The notes below the pieces were generated by a model. It did not search any database, was not told the origin of the DNA, and worked only from the letters and a program-made list of their open reading frames with translations. From the NCBI GenBank assembly GCA_013373205.1, contig JABXIG010000003.1, forward strand, positions 434,001-498,000: 64,000 nucleotides of DNA. Direction: 5' to 3'. This document shows positions 1-8,727 of this stretch, piece by piece. The translations under genes were made by a program, and so were the position numbers. This DNA comes from Methylocystaceae bacterium. Its GTDB lineage: Bacteria; Pseudomonadota; Alphaproteobacteria; Rhodospirillales; Terasakiellaceae. Position 1 is the first letter of the stretch; each line of letters opens with the position of its first letter.

Positions 1-704
1 AGGAGATAAAGACCAGCCCCACCCACATCATCCAAGGTCACGTTACGACGCAACGGTGAATTCAGCTCGTTCCATTTCAGGATATAGCGGAAATCACCAA
101 TACCGGATGCAGCCAGCGTTTTCATCGGACCAGCGGATAGGGAGTTGACACGAATACCATCTTTACCCAAGTCTTCGGCGAGGTAACGAACCGAAGCTTC
201 AAGGGCAGCTTTGGCCACACCCATAACATTATAATGCGGTGTGACACGTTCTGCGCCATAATACGTCAGCGTCACCATTGAACCGCCTTCGTTCATCATC
301 GCCGCAGCGCGTTTGGCAACAGCGGTGAAAGAGAAGCAGGAAATATCCATGGTTTGCAGGAAGTTATCACGGGTCGTGTCAACGTAACGACCTTTAAGTT
401 CGGATTTGTCGGAATAGGCAATCCCGTGCAGGATAAAGTCCAGCTTGCCCCATTTTTCTTCCAACGCATCAAAGACAGCATCAATACTAGCCTGATCGGT
501 AACATCACAAGGCAGCAAAATGTCAGAGCCCACAGACTCGGCCAATGGTGCAACACGTTTTAACAAGGCCTCACCCTGATAGGTGAAAGCCAGCTCGGCT
601 CCTTGTTCTTGTAATGCCTTGGTAATGCCCCAAGCGATTGAACGCTCGTTGGCGACCCCCATGATCAGACCTTTTTTTCCAGCCATAATTCCAGCCGCAG
701 TCAT
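1..704 (-). CDS. fabI: Enoyl-[acyl-carrier-protein] reductase (NADH), 3' end outside window
   Basis: This gene encodes the NADH-dependent enoyl-ACP reductase that performs the last step of each fatty-acid elongation cycle in the cytoplasm. The N-terminal nucleotide-binding loop (GVANERSIAWG) is typical of FabI rather than of general short-chain dehydrogenases. The catalytic Tyr-x6-Lys pair lies in the segment YNVMGVAKAALEA. About 234 codons are visible and the C-terminus runs off the left edge. The start at 704 has a GAGGG ribosome site just upstream; an in-frame ATG at 686 would remove six residues. Identification rests on motif recognition and is firm. Confidence 0.95.
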   Translation of the reverse strand, partial: MTAAGIMAGKKGLIMGVANERSIAWGITKALQEQGAELAFTYQGEALLKRVAPLAESVGSDILLPCDVTDQASIDAVFDALEEKWGKLDFILHGIAYSDKSELKGRYVDTTRDNFLQTMDISCFSFTAVAKRAAAMMNEGGSMVTLTYYGAERVTPHYNVMGVAKAALEASVRYLAEDLGKDGIRVNSLSAGPMKTLAASGIGDFRYILKWNELNSPLRRNVTLDDVGGAGLYL

Positions 705-871
705 GACACCCTCACTTCAATAATCATCGCATGTGTGAATTCAGAAACCTTTTTTGCATTTTTTTAAAGAAGGCTTCAATATTTCTTTGAACTTTGTATA
801 GGATAATATCATCAAAGGGGAAAGGATTCTCTCCTCACATTTTACAGATTTTTGGAAATATTTGGTAACAA

Positions 872-2095
872 ATGATGGAACAGGCCCGGAAAATGACCTT
901 CGATAAGCAAGCCCTTGGCGAAATCTGGAAGATTATCCTGCGTCGTTTTGGCGAAGACCAGTGCATGCGCATTGCCGCTTCGCTTAGTTATACGTCGTTA
1001 CTCTCCCTCGTTCCCTTGATGGCGATCAGCTTTGCTATTTTCGCAGCTTTCCCGGCTTTTGATGGGGTGCAAAAAGAATTGCAGACCTATGTGTTCCAGA
1101 ACTTTGTGCCTGCTGCAGGCGATGCAGTGGCGCAATATCTCGATAAATTCATGGCGAAAACGGGCGGCATGACCACGCTGGGCATCGTCGGTCTGGGCGT
1201 GACGGCGATTATGTTATTAGCCACCATTGAAGATGCGTTAAACCGAATCTTTCGCGTGCGCGTCAAACGCCATTTTGTCTCTCGCCTGTTGATGTTTTGG
1301 GCGCTTTTGACTTTGGGTCCGCTTTTGATGGGGGTGAGCCTGTCGCTATCAACGTATTTTTACGCCTTGTCCAACTGGGTTGGTGTCGATCAGGTGGGCG
1401 GTCAACATATTTCATCTTTTGTCGGGGTTGTACTGCCGAACATTATGGTGATGGCGGGACTGACTTTTTTTTATATCTTTGTGCCCAACCGCACGATTTC
1501 CTGGAAAAATGGAGTCATCGGCGGGGTGACAGCTGGGGTTTTATTCGCTGTTTTAAAACAGCTCTTTGGGCTTTATATCTCAAACTTCCCGTCCTATCAG
1601 GCGCTTTATGGCGTGCTGGCGGCGATTCCGATCTTTTTGATCTGGATGTATCTAACATGGGCGGTGGTGCTGATGGGGGCCTTGCTCACGTCTTGCCTGG
1701 AAGACTGGGGCCGTCATGAAGGGGACAAAAAGAAAGATGTCACCCCGGCCGAACGCATGATGGGGGCCTTGGAAGCCTTGCGTCTTTTAAAAGCCCAGCA
1801 TGTGGTTGGCGGGGCCTTGCCGGATAAAGCCATTACACAGGAAATTGGTGCCCATGTCGCCGTAGATGTGATGAAAATCCTGCATGAAGCCGGGATTGTT
1901 GCGGTGGCCGAGGAAGATAAATGGGTTTTGGCACGTGATTTACACGCAACCGAACTGGCCGAGCTTCACAAAATCCTCGGCCTGGATTTGACAGAAGCGA
2001 CCTATCACAGCCAAAAGCCGGAAAGTGCTATTATCGCAGCTGAAGAAGCACGTTCACAGGCCATGAAAAAGGTTTTGGCTGAGGTTGTGGATTAA
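872..2095 (+). CDS. YihY/UPF0761 family inner-membrane protein
   Basis: This 407-residue protein has the YihY (formerly called ribonuclease BN) architecture. An N-terminal RIAASLSYTSLLSLVPL segment is followed by about six membrane spans, including YGVLAAIPIFLIWMYLTW, up to roughly residue 275. The last 120 residues are soluble, contain a PAERMMGALEALRLL segment and resemble a winged-helix extension seen in some members. The molecular function of the family is unproven, and the RNase BN name is now considered wrong. Two adjacent ATGs (872, 875) and a third in-frame ATG at 893 are possible starts. The stop overlaps the stop of the convergent trkH gene by 4 bp. Confidence 0.85.
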   Translation: MMEQARKMTFDKQALGEIWKIILRRFGEDQCMRIAASLSYTSLLSLVPLMAISFAIFAAFPAFDGVQKELQTYVFQNFVPAAGDAVAQYLDKFMAKTGGMTTLGIVGLGVTAIMLLATIEDALNRIFRVRVKRHFVSRLLMFWALLTLGPLLMGVSLSLSTYFYALSNWVGVDQVGGQHISSFVGVVLPNIMVMAGLTFFYIFVPNRTISWKNGVIGGVTAGVLFAVLKQLFGLYISNFPSYQALYGVLAAIPIFLIWMYLTWAVVLMGALLTSCLEDWGRHEGDKKKDVTPAERMMGALEALRLLKAQHVVGGALPDKAITQEIGAHVAVDVMKILHEAGIVAVAEEDKWVLARDLHATELAELHKILGLDLTEATYHSQKPESAIIAAEEARSQAMKKVLAEVVD

Positions 2096-3537
2096 TGCTG
2101 CCAGAAGTCTTTTTCAAAAAAGACCAGCAGGACCAGCACTTCTAGTCGTCCGGCGAGCATAGCGGCGACAAGTGCCCATTTGGCAAGGTCGGGCAGGGGC
2201 TGGAAGGTGCCCGACGGGCCGATAATATGGCCCATACCCGGGCCCACATTGGTGATGGCGGTGACCGCAGCTGAATAGGCTGTTTCAAAATCCAGATCCA
2301 GCAAGGTCAACAGCACGGTAAAGAAACCAATTGTGGCGATAAAGACTGCAAGAAAAGCCAGAACCGATGAGGGCACATCGTCATTTAACGGACGGCCATT
2401 ATAGCTCATGACAATGACTCGGTTGGGCGAGATCAGTTTTTTGATGTGGCTGCGTACAAAAATCCATAAGACCTGATAGCGATAGATTTTGATGGCCCCG
2501 GATGTGGATCCGGTACAGCCCCCGACAAACATTAAAACCAAAAACATGCCGACAGCGCCATGACCCCAGGCGGTATAATCATCCGTGGCAAATCCGGTTG
2601 TGGTCACGACAGAGGTAATGTTGAAGGTGGTCAGGGTCAGGGCTTCAAAAAAAGTGGTGTCGCGATGGTTGATTAACCAGAAGGCCATCAGCACACTACT
2701 TAACGCCAGAAAGATCACAAAACCTCGCACCTGCTGATCGCTGACCAAAGCCCTGAAATTGCCCAAGGTCATTTTCACAAATAGGAAAAACGGGATCGCC
2801 CCGCAAATCATAAAGACCGTGCCTGCCCAATGTAGGCTGTAGTTTTTGAAATAGCCAAAGGATGCGTCATGGGTGGAATATCCGCCTGTGGATAGCGTTG
2901 TCATGGCATGGGTTATGGCATCGAAAAAATCCATCCCTAAAATCTTATAGGTCATGGCACATAGTAACGTCAGGCCGCCATAAACGGCCCCTAAAATATA
3001 GATGGTTTTCAGGGTAAAGGAGACCGTATCATTTTCGTTTGCAGAACTTTCGATCTTGAACAGCTGCATGCCCCCGATACGCAGGAACGGCAGCACCAGC
3101 ACAGCAATCGCAATAATACCAATCCCGCCAATCCATTGCAGGATCGCGCGCCATAACAAAATACCGGGCGGCAGGTTGTCCAGTCCGGTAAAAATAGTGG
3201 AACCTGTTGTTGTGATGCCGGACATGGTTTCGAAAACGGCATCGGTCACACTGGCACCGATACCGATAAAGGGAATGGCGCCAAATAAAGTGACAGCAAT
3301 CCATCCAAAAGTAATCAGGAAAAAGGCTTGCGGGAAGCTAAGTTGGACTTTCTCATTGCGCTCCCCACTTAGGACCATCGCAATGCCCAAAAAGATCGTG
3401 ACCGAGGAAGATAGCAAGAAAACTTCCCAGTCAATATTGTGATAAAAGGCATCGGTCGCTGCCGGGATTAACAGCATGGTGCCAACCCAGCACACAATCC
3501 AACCCAGGACCGGAACGGTTTCGCGTAAATTTACCAT
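2092..3537 (-). CDS. trkH: TrkH-type potassium uptake channel subunit
   Basis: This 481-residue polytopic protein is the pore subunit of a Trk potassium uptake system. Four pore-loop signatures appear in order: SGITTTGSTIFTGL, TTLSTGGYSTHDASF, TSVVTTTGFATDDY and AITNVGPGMGHI. Each carries the Gly of the degenerate selectivity filter that defines the SKT superfamily. TrkH normally works with the cytoplasmic NAD-binding regulator TrkA, but no trkA is in this window, so the partner must lie elsewhere. The gene stands alone, convergent with the YihY gene. The ATG at 3537 gives MVNLRETVPV followed directly by a membrane span, a usual TrkH start. Confidence 0.95.
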   Translation of the reverse strand: MVNLRETVPVLGWIVCWVGTMLLIPAATDAFYHNIDWEVFLLSSSVTIFLGIAMVLSGERNEKVQLSFPQAFFLITFGWIAVTLFGAIPFIGIGASVTDAVFETMSGITTTGSTIFTGLDNLPPGILLWRAILQWIGGIGIIAIAVLVLPFLRIGGMQLFKIESSANENDTVSFTLKTIYILGAVYGGLTLLCAMTYKILGMDFFDAITHAMTTLSTGGYSTHDASFGYFKNYSLHWAGTVFMICGAIPFFLFVKMTLGNFRALVSDQQVRGFVIFLALSSVLMAFWLINHRDTTFFEALTLTTFNITSVVTTTGFATDDYTAWGHGAVGMFLVLMFVGGCTGSTSGAIKIYRYQVLWIFVRSHIKKLISPNRVIVMSYNGRPLNDDVPSSVLAFLAVFIATIGFFTVLLTLLDLDFETAYSAAVTAITNVGPGMGHIIGPSGTFQPLPDLAKWALVAAMLAGRLEVLVLLVFFEKDFWQH

Positions 3538-3613
3538 AAGACCAGATCTTTCAACCCTTACTTAAAACGGGGCTGCATCATAGAAGGTTTTTCAAGAAAT
3601 ACCAGTTTTATGG

Positions 3614-4060
3614 TTATTTAAGTCGCTGAACCGCAGTTTCTAAGGCACTGAGGAAGCTGGAACGGTCGTTTTTGGAAAATGATTTTCCGCCACCGCCTTC
3701 CATCTGCCCACTGTCGCGTAGGTGCGTCATCAAGTCCCGCGTCGCCAGTGCCATACCGATACTGTCTGGTGTAAATTCTTTGCCATTGTGGTTTAGGACG
3801 CATGCCCCTTTTTTGATGCAGCGATCCGCGAGCGGAATATCGCCTGTTACGCAGATATCTTGGTCTGTGATATGCTCAGCAATCCAGTTATCGGCCTCAT
3901 CCGGGCCTTCGGGGGCCACAACGACATTGATCAACTGGCTTTGCGGCAGGCGTAGCCATTGGTTAGAGACAAAATGGACACGGATGCCATGGCGGGCGAT
4001 AACCTTTAAAGCCTCGTCCTTCACCGGACAGGCATCCGCATCTATATAAAGTTCAACCAA
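3614..4060 (-). CDS. YaiI/YqxD family protein (DUF188, UPF0178)
   Basis: This 148-residue protein starts MVELYIDADACPVKDEALK, the signature N-terminus of the DUF188/UPF0178 family. That family has a PIN-like fold in which the early DADACPVK motif supplies acidic residues. The downstream segments QLINVVVAPEGPDEADNWI and VTGDIPLADRCI are also conserved. A nuclease role is inferred from the fold; no reaction is established. The gene lies 76 bp downstream of the trkH start on the same strand and 10 bp downstream of the PDZ-lipoprotein gene stop, so co-transcription with the latter is possible. Confidence 0.85.
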   Translation of the reverse strand: MVELYIDADACPVKDEALKVIARHGIRVHFVSNQWLRLPQSQLINVVVAPEGPDEADNWIAEHITDQDICVTGDIPLADRCIKKGACVLNHNGKEFTPDSIGMALATRDLMTHLRDSGQMEGGGGKSFSKNDRSSFLSALETAVQRLK

Positions 4061-4070
4061 TCTTTTGACC

Positions 4071-4871
4071 TTATGTTATTGGGTCGATGTCAATGCTGAC
4101 GGAATAGACGTTACCATCTCTATAAATAATCATAGGAACACTGTCTTTACCAAGATATTTACTGATGATTTCGTCAAGGTGGTCCTTATCTTTAATATCG
4201 ATATCATTAATCGAAATAATAATATCATCGCGCATCATATTGGCGTTAAAGGCTGAAGATCCACGATAGACAGCCTGAATGACAGCTCCAAAATTACTAC
4301 CTGTTGCTTTACGTTCTTCGGGGGTCAAGTTACGTGCAGAAACACCTAGCCCGCCAGGTTTTCGTTTTAAAAAGAAAATGACTTTTTGGCTATAAATATT
4401 TGAGACTTTGGGGACATATATTGGCTTTGTACCGTAAGTGGTGGAGGTACCGTATAGAGTGGCTGAACCGTAATTGCCTGAAGAATCGATGCCAGAAACG
4501 TTTCCGGAGTGATAGGTGGTTTGGGTATTAGGCATCTGATAAAAATATGAATTGTCTTCTCTTCTTTTAAACTCCTTCATGAAAAGTACCTTGCTGGCAC
4601 CTACTTTTTGGGCAACCGCTTGAATCTCGCTTTCCTCAACAAGTTCACCTGATATACCGGATCTCCCAACATCCAAATATCCGCTTTCTATAATATTCCA
4701 GAATTTCTCTTCTAGGTTTTTCTTGTTTGTGTATACAATTTCAGCAGGCCCCGTCGAGGGAATAGCTTGTCGGTGAGATTGGTTAACTGCGTTTGCCTTA
4801 TAAAATTCATCAACGTAATTGACACAAGCTGATAAGGTAAAAATTAGTGTAAGTGCAGCAAGAGTTTTCAT
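4071..4871 (-). CDS. PDZ-domain lipoprotein, function unknown
   Basis: This 266-residue protein has a lipoprotein signal peptide with lipobox LSAC at residues 13-16. The mature part begins with a polar region, then a Gly/Ser/Tyr/Thr-rich stretch around residues 110-150 (for example SGNYGSATLYGTSTTYG). The final 80 residues read as a PDZ fold: GAVIQAVYRGSSAFNANMMR, then DDIIISINDIDIKD, then a strand ending VSIDI. The protein is probably anchored in the envelope, where a PDZ domain could bind peptide C-termini. No protease domain is present. The short gap to the DUF188 gene suggests a shared transcript. The exact role is unknown. Confidence 0.7.
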   Translation of the reverse strand: MKTLAALTLIFTLSACVNYVDEFYKANAVNQSHRQAIPSTGPAEIVYTNKKNLEEKFWNIIESGYLDVGRSGISGELVEESEIQAVAQKVGASKVLFMKEFKRREDNSYFYQMPNTQTTYHSGNVSGIDSSGNYGSATLYGTSTTYGTKPIYVPKVSNIYSQKVIFFLKRKPGGLGVSARNLTPEERKATGSNFGAVIQAVYRGSSAFNANMMRDDIIISINDIDIKDKDHLDEIISKYLGKDSVPMIIYRDGNVYSVSIDIDPIT

Positions 4872-4940
4872 TTTTCTATCCGTGTGATCTATACATCTTA
4901 AGGGAGTTTATAGGGCGCACAAGAATAATAAAAGTAAAAA

Positions 4941-5909
4941 TTAGCTCTTTTTGGCACGGACCGAATAAGGGTTCTTATCCGCCCATTTTTTCACGAAGTC
5001 TGTGAATTCTTTATCTGATTTTTCAGGGAGCATGACGCGCAGTTTGACATATTGGTCGCCGCGATTGCCGTCTTTGTCTTTGATGCCTTTACCACGCAGG
5101 CGCAACGTCGTGCCGGAATTTGCATGTTCCGGGACTTTGACATGGACGGGACCATCAATGGTCGGGGCTTCGATCTTTGCACCCATGACGGCTTCAGGGA
5201 CCGTGATTGGCAAATCCAGATGAACGTCTTTGCCTTTGCGCGAAAACATCGGATCCGGTTTGATGTGGATTTCGACCATGGCATCACCCGATGGGGCACC
5301 GTTCAAACCCGGCATGCCTTGACCTTTCAGGCGCAGGGATTGACCATCTTCAAAGCCCGCAGGGACATTGACGCTCAGTTCCTTACCTGTGGGCAGGCGT
5401 ACGGTTTTTTTACAGCCGCGTGCGGCTTCAGAAAAATCCAGTTCCAGCCAGCAATTGACGGTCGCGCCTTTTTGTTGCGGGTGGGTTTCGTCCCCGCCAA
5501 AGCCGCCGAAGCCACCGCCAAAACCGCCAAAGCCACCGCCCCCCATGCCGCCAAACGGGTTTTCACCACGTCCACCGCCACGCGCTTGATTGGCGAAATC
5601 TTTGAAAATATCGTGAAAGTCTGCACCTGCGCCGCCACCGCTGCGCCGACGACCACCACCGGCAAACCCACCGGAACGAAAGGTCGGGTTGCCTTCGGCA
5701 TCGATTTGGCCACGGTCAAACTGGACACGTTTGTCTTCGTCCGACAACAATTGATAGGCAGACTGGATTTCTTTGAATTTTTCTTCGGCTTTTGCATCGC
5801 CTTGATGTAAGTCAGGATGGTTCTGGCGCGCCAGCTTGCGATAAGCTGACTTGATCTCGTCTTGTGACGCGGATCGGGCAAGGCCGAGAACTCTATATGG
5901 GTCTTTCAT
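4941..5909 (-). CDS. DnaJ-family co-chaperone without zinc fingers (CbpA/DnaJ class II)
   Basis: This 322-residue J-protein has an N-terminal J-domain (residues 1-70) with the essential HPD at 31-33. A Gly/Phe-rich linker follows (about 75-140, including runs of GGFGGFGG). The C-terminal region from about 150 holds the two substrate-binding beta domains (GKELSVNVPAGFEDGQSLRLKG and NSGTTLRLRGKGIKDKDGNRGDQYV). The CxxCxGxG zinc repeats of canonical DnaJ are absent, which makes it a CbpA-like class II co-chaperone stimulating DnaK ATPase. The gene appears to stand alone. The long open frame on the opposite strand is a by-product of the Gly-rich codons. Confidence 0.92.
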   Translation of the reverse strand: MKDPYRVLGLARSASQDEIKSAYRKLARQNHPDLHQGDAKAEEKFKEIQSAYQLLSDEDKRVQFDRGQIDAEGNPTFRSGGFAGGGRRRSGGGAGADFHDIFKDFANQARGGGRGENPFGGMGGGGFGGFGGGFGGFGGDETHPQQKGATVNCWLELDFSEAARGCKKTVRLPTGKELSVNVPAGFEDGQSLRLKGQGMPGLNGAPSGDAMVEIHIKPDPMFSRKGKDVHLDLPITVPEAVMGAKIEAPTIDGPVHVKVPEHANSGTTLRLRGKGIKDKDGNRGDQYVKLRVMLPEKSDKEFTDFVKKWADKNPYSVRAKKS

Positions 5910-5969
5910 TGAGGGTCATATTCCTAATGTTACATTTTTGCGCGCATAGATTTAGTCCGCTTCTGTTGA

Positions 5970-6452
5970 TTAGTCAACGGTTCGCCATGTTCCGTCCGGG
6001 CGGCGACATGCGGTACCTGTGATCGTTTCCAGTTGGCCGTCAATGGTCACGGTGCTGGTATATTCACGGCATGGCTCGCTTCGGCCTGGTTCGTAAACGG
6101 TTTTCGTCGGGGTGATGGTGCCTGAATTGCCGCTGTCAGGGTTTGACCAGCTGCTGGTCTGCCCGACGGGTTTATGTTCCAGGGCGTTTTGTGTGGTTTG
6201 CTGCATTTTCATTTTATCAAGGTCGTCCAGTGATTGCCCAATGGACTGTCCCAGCCACGCACCAGCCAGTGTGCCAAGGGCAACGCCAACCAGTGTGCCT
6301 TTGCCTTTACCCATTTGCGCGCCGACAACTGCACCGGTTACCCCGCCAAGAACCGTGCCGATGGTTTGTTTTGGATTGTTCTGCATATTGGATTCACACG
6401 CGCTTAGCATGGCAACAGCAACCAGCGCAGAAGTTATTTTTGTCATAGACAT
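5970..6452 (-). CDS. Glycine-zipper 2TM lipoprotein (17-kDa surface-antigen family)
   Basis: This 160-residue protein has a lipoprotein signal ending in LSAC (Cys19). A glycine-zipper segment at about residues 30-75 follows (GTVLGGVTGAVVGAQMGKGKG and LGTLAGAWLGQSIG). The C-terminal half is Thr/Ser-rich with SEPCREYTSTVTIDG and TACRRPDGTWRTVD, matching the rickettsial 17-kDa antigen/YgdR-like outer-membrane lipoproteins. The two C-terminal Cys residues may form a disulfide. The role is probably structural in the envelope. The gene diverges from pdxH across 77 bp, so both promoters must lie in that short gap. Confidence 0.82.
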   Translation of the reverse strand: MSMTKITSALVAVAMLSACESNMQNNPKQTIGTVLGGVTGAVVGAQMGKGKGTLVGVALGTLAGAWLGQSIGQSLDDLDKMKMQQTTQNALEHKPVGQTSSWSNPDSGNSGTITPTKTVYEPGRSEPCREYTSTVTIDGQLETITGTACRRPDGTWRTVD

Positions 6453-6529
6453 GGCTTAGACCTTTCCCAAAACAGGATAAACGATTATGTAAGACATCTG
6501 ATATGTTCTTAATTTAGGATACAACTGCC

Positions 6530-7114
6530 GTGACTGAAAGCCCTAATCCAATTTCTCTGTTTCAAGAATGGATGTCTGAAGCAGAAAAAAACGAAATTAA
6601 TGACCCTAATGCCATGTCTTTGGCAACTGCGACGAAAGAGGGTGTCCCCTCGGTGCGTATGGTTTTGTTAAAGGGCGTGGATGAACGCGGTTTTGTTTTC
6701 TACACCAATCTTGGTAGCCGTAAAGCAGGGGAACTTGCTGAAAACGCCAATGTTGGCCTGTGTTTGCACTGGAAATCCATGCGAAAACAAGTGCGTGTGG
6801 AAGGTGTCGTTGAACGCGTCAGTGATGAAGAAGCCAATGCTTATTTCCAAAGCCGCGCGCGCGTTAGCCGAATTGGGGCTTGGGCGTCCAAGCAATCACA
6901 AGAAATGGAAGGCCGTTTCGAGCTGGAAAAACGTGTGGCTGAATATACGGCAAAATTTGGGCTGGGTGAGATTCCGCTACCTGATTTTTGGGGTGGTTTT
7001 CTGGTGCGTCCGCGCGTTATTGAATTTTGGGCAGATCAAAAATTTAGACTCCATGACCGGATCGTGTATAAAATGGGTGAAAATGGATGGGAAACGACAC
7101 GTTTGTTCCCCTAA
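6530..7114 (+). CDS. pdxH: Pyridoxamine 5'-phosphate oxidase
   Basis: This gene encodes the FMN-dependent oxidase that converts pyridoxine or pyridoxamine 5'-phosphate to pyridoxal 5'-phosphate, the final step of PLP supply and salvage. The 194-residue length is normal. Family motifs visible are PSVRMVLLKGVDERGFVFYTN, SRKAGELAENANVGLCLHW, the SRIGAWASKQS segment, and the C-terminal WGGFLVRPRVIEFW with the terminal RLFP. The start is a GTG at 6530. A cation-efflux gene follows after 29 bp, so the two are probably co-transcribed. Confidence 0.96.
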   Translation: MTESPNPISLFQEWMSEAEKNEINDPNAMSLATATKEGVPSVRMVLLKGVDERGFVFYTNLGSRKAGELAENANVGLCLHWKSMRKQVRVEGVVERVSDEEANAYFQSRARVSRIGAWASKQSQEMEGRFELEKRVAEYTAKFGLGEIPLPDFWGGFLVRPRVIEFWADQKFRLHDRIVYKMGENGWETTRLFP

Positions 7115-7143
7115 AAGCCCTTTAAGAATATGGCAGGTTTTCC

Positions 7144-8058
7144 GTGAATGCGACTCCGTTAGAGCTTAGTAAACCCCAGCTGATGCGATCAGCCACCTAT
7201 GCCTCTGTCGGGGTGGCGGTTGTGTTGATTGGCGTCAAATTTTATGCCTGGCTTGCTACAGACTCGGTTAGTCTGCTGTCCACATTAGTCGATTCCGTGC
7301 TGGATGCCGGGGCGTCTATGGTTAATCTGATCGCTATTCATTACGCATTACAGCCAGCCGATAAAGAACATCGCTTTGGTCATGGCAAGGCGGAACCGCT
7401 TGCAGGATTGATACAATCAGGCTTTATTTTTGCTTCCGCGTTGTTTTTGATTGTGGAAATGAGCAACCGTTTTTTAAATCCAAGTGCGGTCGAAAATAGT
7501 GACATGGGCATCATCGTCATGGTGATTTCCATTGTTTTAACGGTGGCGCTGGTGCTGTTTCAGAAATATGTGGTTCTTCATACCCAATCGGTGGCGGTAT
7601 CTGCGGACTCGCTTCATTACACGACTGATATTCTGGTGAATGTCGGGGTGATTATAGCGCTTGTGGTTGCTGCTTATACGGACTGGCTGTGGTTTGATCC
7701 ATTAGTCGCCGGGATTATTGCGCTTTATATTTTATATAGCGTGCGTGAAATTGCTATGGATGCCATTCAGTTACTGATGGATCGTGAATTCCCGATGGAA
7801 GATCGCAGTAAAATTCTGGAATTAGTGCGCGCCCATCCTGAAGTTATCGGGGTACATGATTTGCGCACCCGTTCCAGCGGACCGCATGAATTTATCCAGC
7901 TGCATCTGGTGTTGAATGGCAATATGACTCTTCATGCAAGCCATGCGATTGCCGATGAGGTCGAAGCGATATTGGAAGATGCTTTTCCAGATGCAGAGAT
8001 TCTGATCCATCAGGACCCGCATGATATCGTCGAAGATATTCCGAAATTTGCCCAATAA
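7144..8058 (+). CDS. Cation diffusion facilitator, FieF/ZitB-type metal efflux protein
   Basis: This 304-residue inner-membrane antiporter belongs to the CDF family. The transport-site acidic residues are D50 and D54 in STLVDSVLDAGAS and the HxxxD pair in SLHYTTDILVNV, the DD-HD arrangement of FieF-like zinc/iron exporters. The HRFGHGKAEPLAGL loop is also conserved. A soluble C-terminal domain from about residue 210 carries IGVHDLRTRSSGPHEFIQLHLVL. The GTG start at 7144 keeps the usual N-terminal length. Downstream lies a terminator-like hairpin at 8057-8107. The metal cannot be decided from sequence alone. Confidence 0.93.
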   Translation: MNATPLELSKPQLMRSATYASVGVAVVLIGVKFYAWLATDSVSLLSTLVDSVLDAGASMVNLIAIHYALQPADKEHRFGHGKAEPLAGLIQSGFIFASALFLIVEMSNRFLNPSAVENSDMGIIVMVISIVLTVALVLFQKYVVLHTQSVAVSADSLHYTTDILVNVGVIIALVVAAYTDWLWFDPLVAGIIALYILYSVREIAMDAIQLLMDREFPMEDRSKILELVRAHPEVIGVHDLRTRSSGPHEFIQLHLVLNGNMTLHASHAIADEVEAILEDAFPDAEILIHQDPHDIVEDIPKFAQ

Positions 8059-8107
8059 AAAACGCACCATTCGCCAGCGTCGCAAGAGGGCTGAATGATG
8101 CGTTTTT
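8057..8107 (+). terminator. Intrinsic terminator after the CDF gene
   Basis: A 14-bp inverted repeat (AAAACGCACCATTC paired with GAATGATGCGTTTT, one mismatch) around a 20-nt loop ends in a T-run. It starts at the CDF stop codon and reads as a Rho-independent terminator for the pdxH-CDF unit. The A-run on its left side could let it act on the minus-strand transcript too. Confidence 0.7.
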
Positions 8108-8145
8108 GGCCCAAAAAGGAGAAACCTTTCAGGGTAGGAGCTTAA

Positions 8146-8349
8146 TTAATTAAAAGCCTGACCCGGTTTAGCACCGATTTTTTTCAAGATAATCGCCAGC
8201 GGACAGAAGCCAGTGAAGGCAGCCTGAAACAGGTTAAGTCCCACAAAAGCGGTCAGCCACCAGAAGTTCGGGTGAACATAAAAGGTCAGTGCCAGCGAAA
8301 TTAAGATTACAGCACCGGCAAATGCCATTACAATGCGATCAATAGCCAT
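8146..8349 (-). CDS. Small two-helix membrane protein, DUF2892/YgaP-TM type
   Basis: This 67-residue protein has two membrane helices. Its [21 protein letters not shown] opening and the motif [21 protein letters not shown] are typical of the DUF2892 domain that follows rhodanese in YgaP. In many proteobacteria this stand-alone domain is co-encoded with a BigR/SqrR-type ArsR regulator in sulfide-stress operons. Here it lies 3 bp downstream of just such a regulator on the same strand. This supports a role in handling sulfide or sulfane sulfur, by context only. Confidence 0.8.
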   Translation of the reverse strand: MAIDRIVMAFAGAVILISLALTFYVHPNFWWLTAFVGLNLFQAAFTGFCPLAIILKKIGAKPGQAFN

Positions 8350-8352
8350 GTT

Positions 8353-8664
8353 TTATCCTTGTTTTTCCAAACCGGGACAGTAAAGCCCGTAAAGTATCTC
8401 TATCAGTTTTGTTACTTCCTCAGAGGCCAGCGAATAATAAACCGTTTGTGATTCCCTGCGTGTGGAAACCAGCCTTTCAGCCCGCAATTTGGCCAGATGC
8501 TGGGACAGGGCTGATTGTTTTAAACCAATCAGCTTTTCCAGTTCCCCAACGGATTTTTCGCCGTTGCCCAGCTGGCACAAAATCATCAGACGCTTTTCAT
8601 TGCCCATCATCTTCAGCAGTTCGGCCGCCTGGTTTGCTTTATCTGAGAAAATTTCAATATTCAT
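8353..8664 (-). CDS. ArsR-family repressor of the BigR/SqrR (persulfide-sensing) type
   Basis: This 103-residue winged-helix regulator carries two cysteines in the positions used by the BigR/SqrR persulfide sensors: one in MILCQLGNGEKSVGELE and one in the C-terminal LYGLYCPGLEKQG. The recognition helix region is LKQSALSQHLAKLRAE. In SqrR/BigR these two Cys residues form a tetrasulfide when reactive sulfur is present, releasing DNA. The start at 8664 was chosen because the fold begins there; upstream in-frame codons give low-complexity sequence running into the divergent gene. It is transcribed with the DUF2892 gene and faces an RND efflux operon across a 63-bp gap that contains an inverted repeat. 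Confidence 0.85.
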   Translation of the reverse strand: MNIEIFSDKANQAAELLKMMGNEKRLMILCQLGNGEKSVGELEKLIGLKQSALSQHLAKLRAERLVSTRRESQTVYYSLASEEVTKLIEILYGLYCPGLEKQG

Positions 8665-8674
8665 AGTTGCTAAT

Positions 8675-8700
8675 TTAGTAATGAATGATATTATTGTCAA
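8675..8700. promoter_or_regulatory. Candidate ArsR/BigR operator
   Basis: An imperfect inverted repeat, TTAGTAATGA, 6 bp, TTATTGTCAA, gives two half-sites of form TTnnnAATnA. It fills most of the gap between the ArsR-type repressor and the RND adaptor gene, so binding would cover both divergent promoters. The half-site spacing fits ArsR dimers. The assignment is inference from position and symmetry. Confidence 0.5.
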
Positions 8701-8727
8701 ATGATTTATCACGAAGGAAGACTTTTT

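Noticed and set aside
5052-5810. A 252-codon plus-strand frame opposite the DnaJ-type gene
   Set aside because: It is the complement of the Gly/Phe-rich coding sequence, has no ribosome site, and the minus-strand frame encodes a full J-protein.
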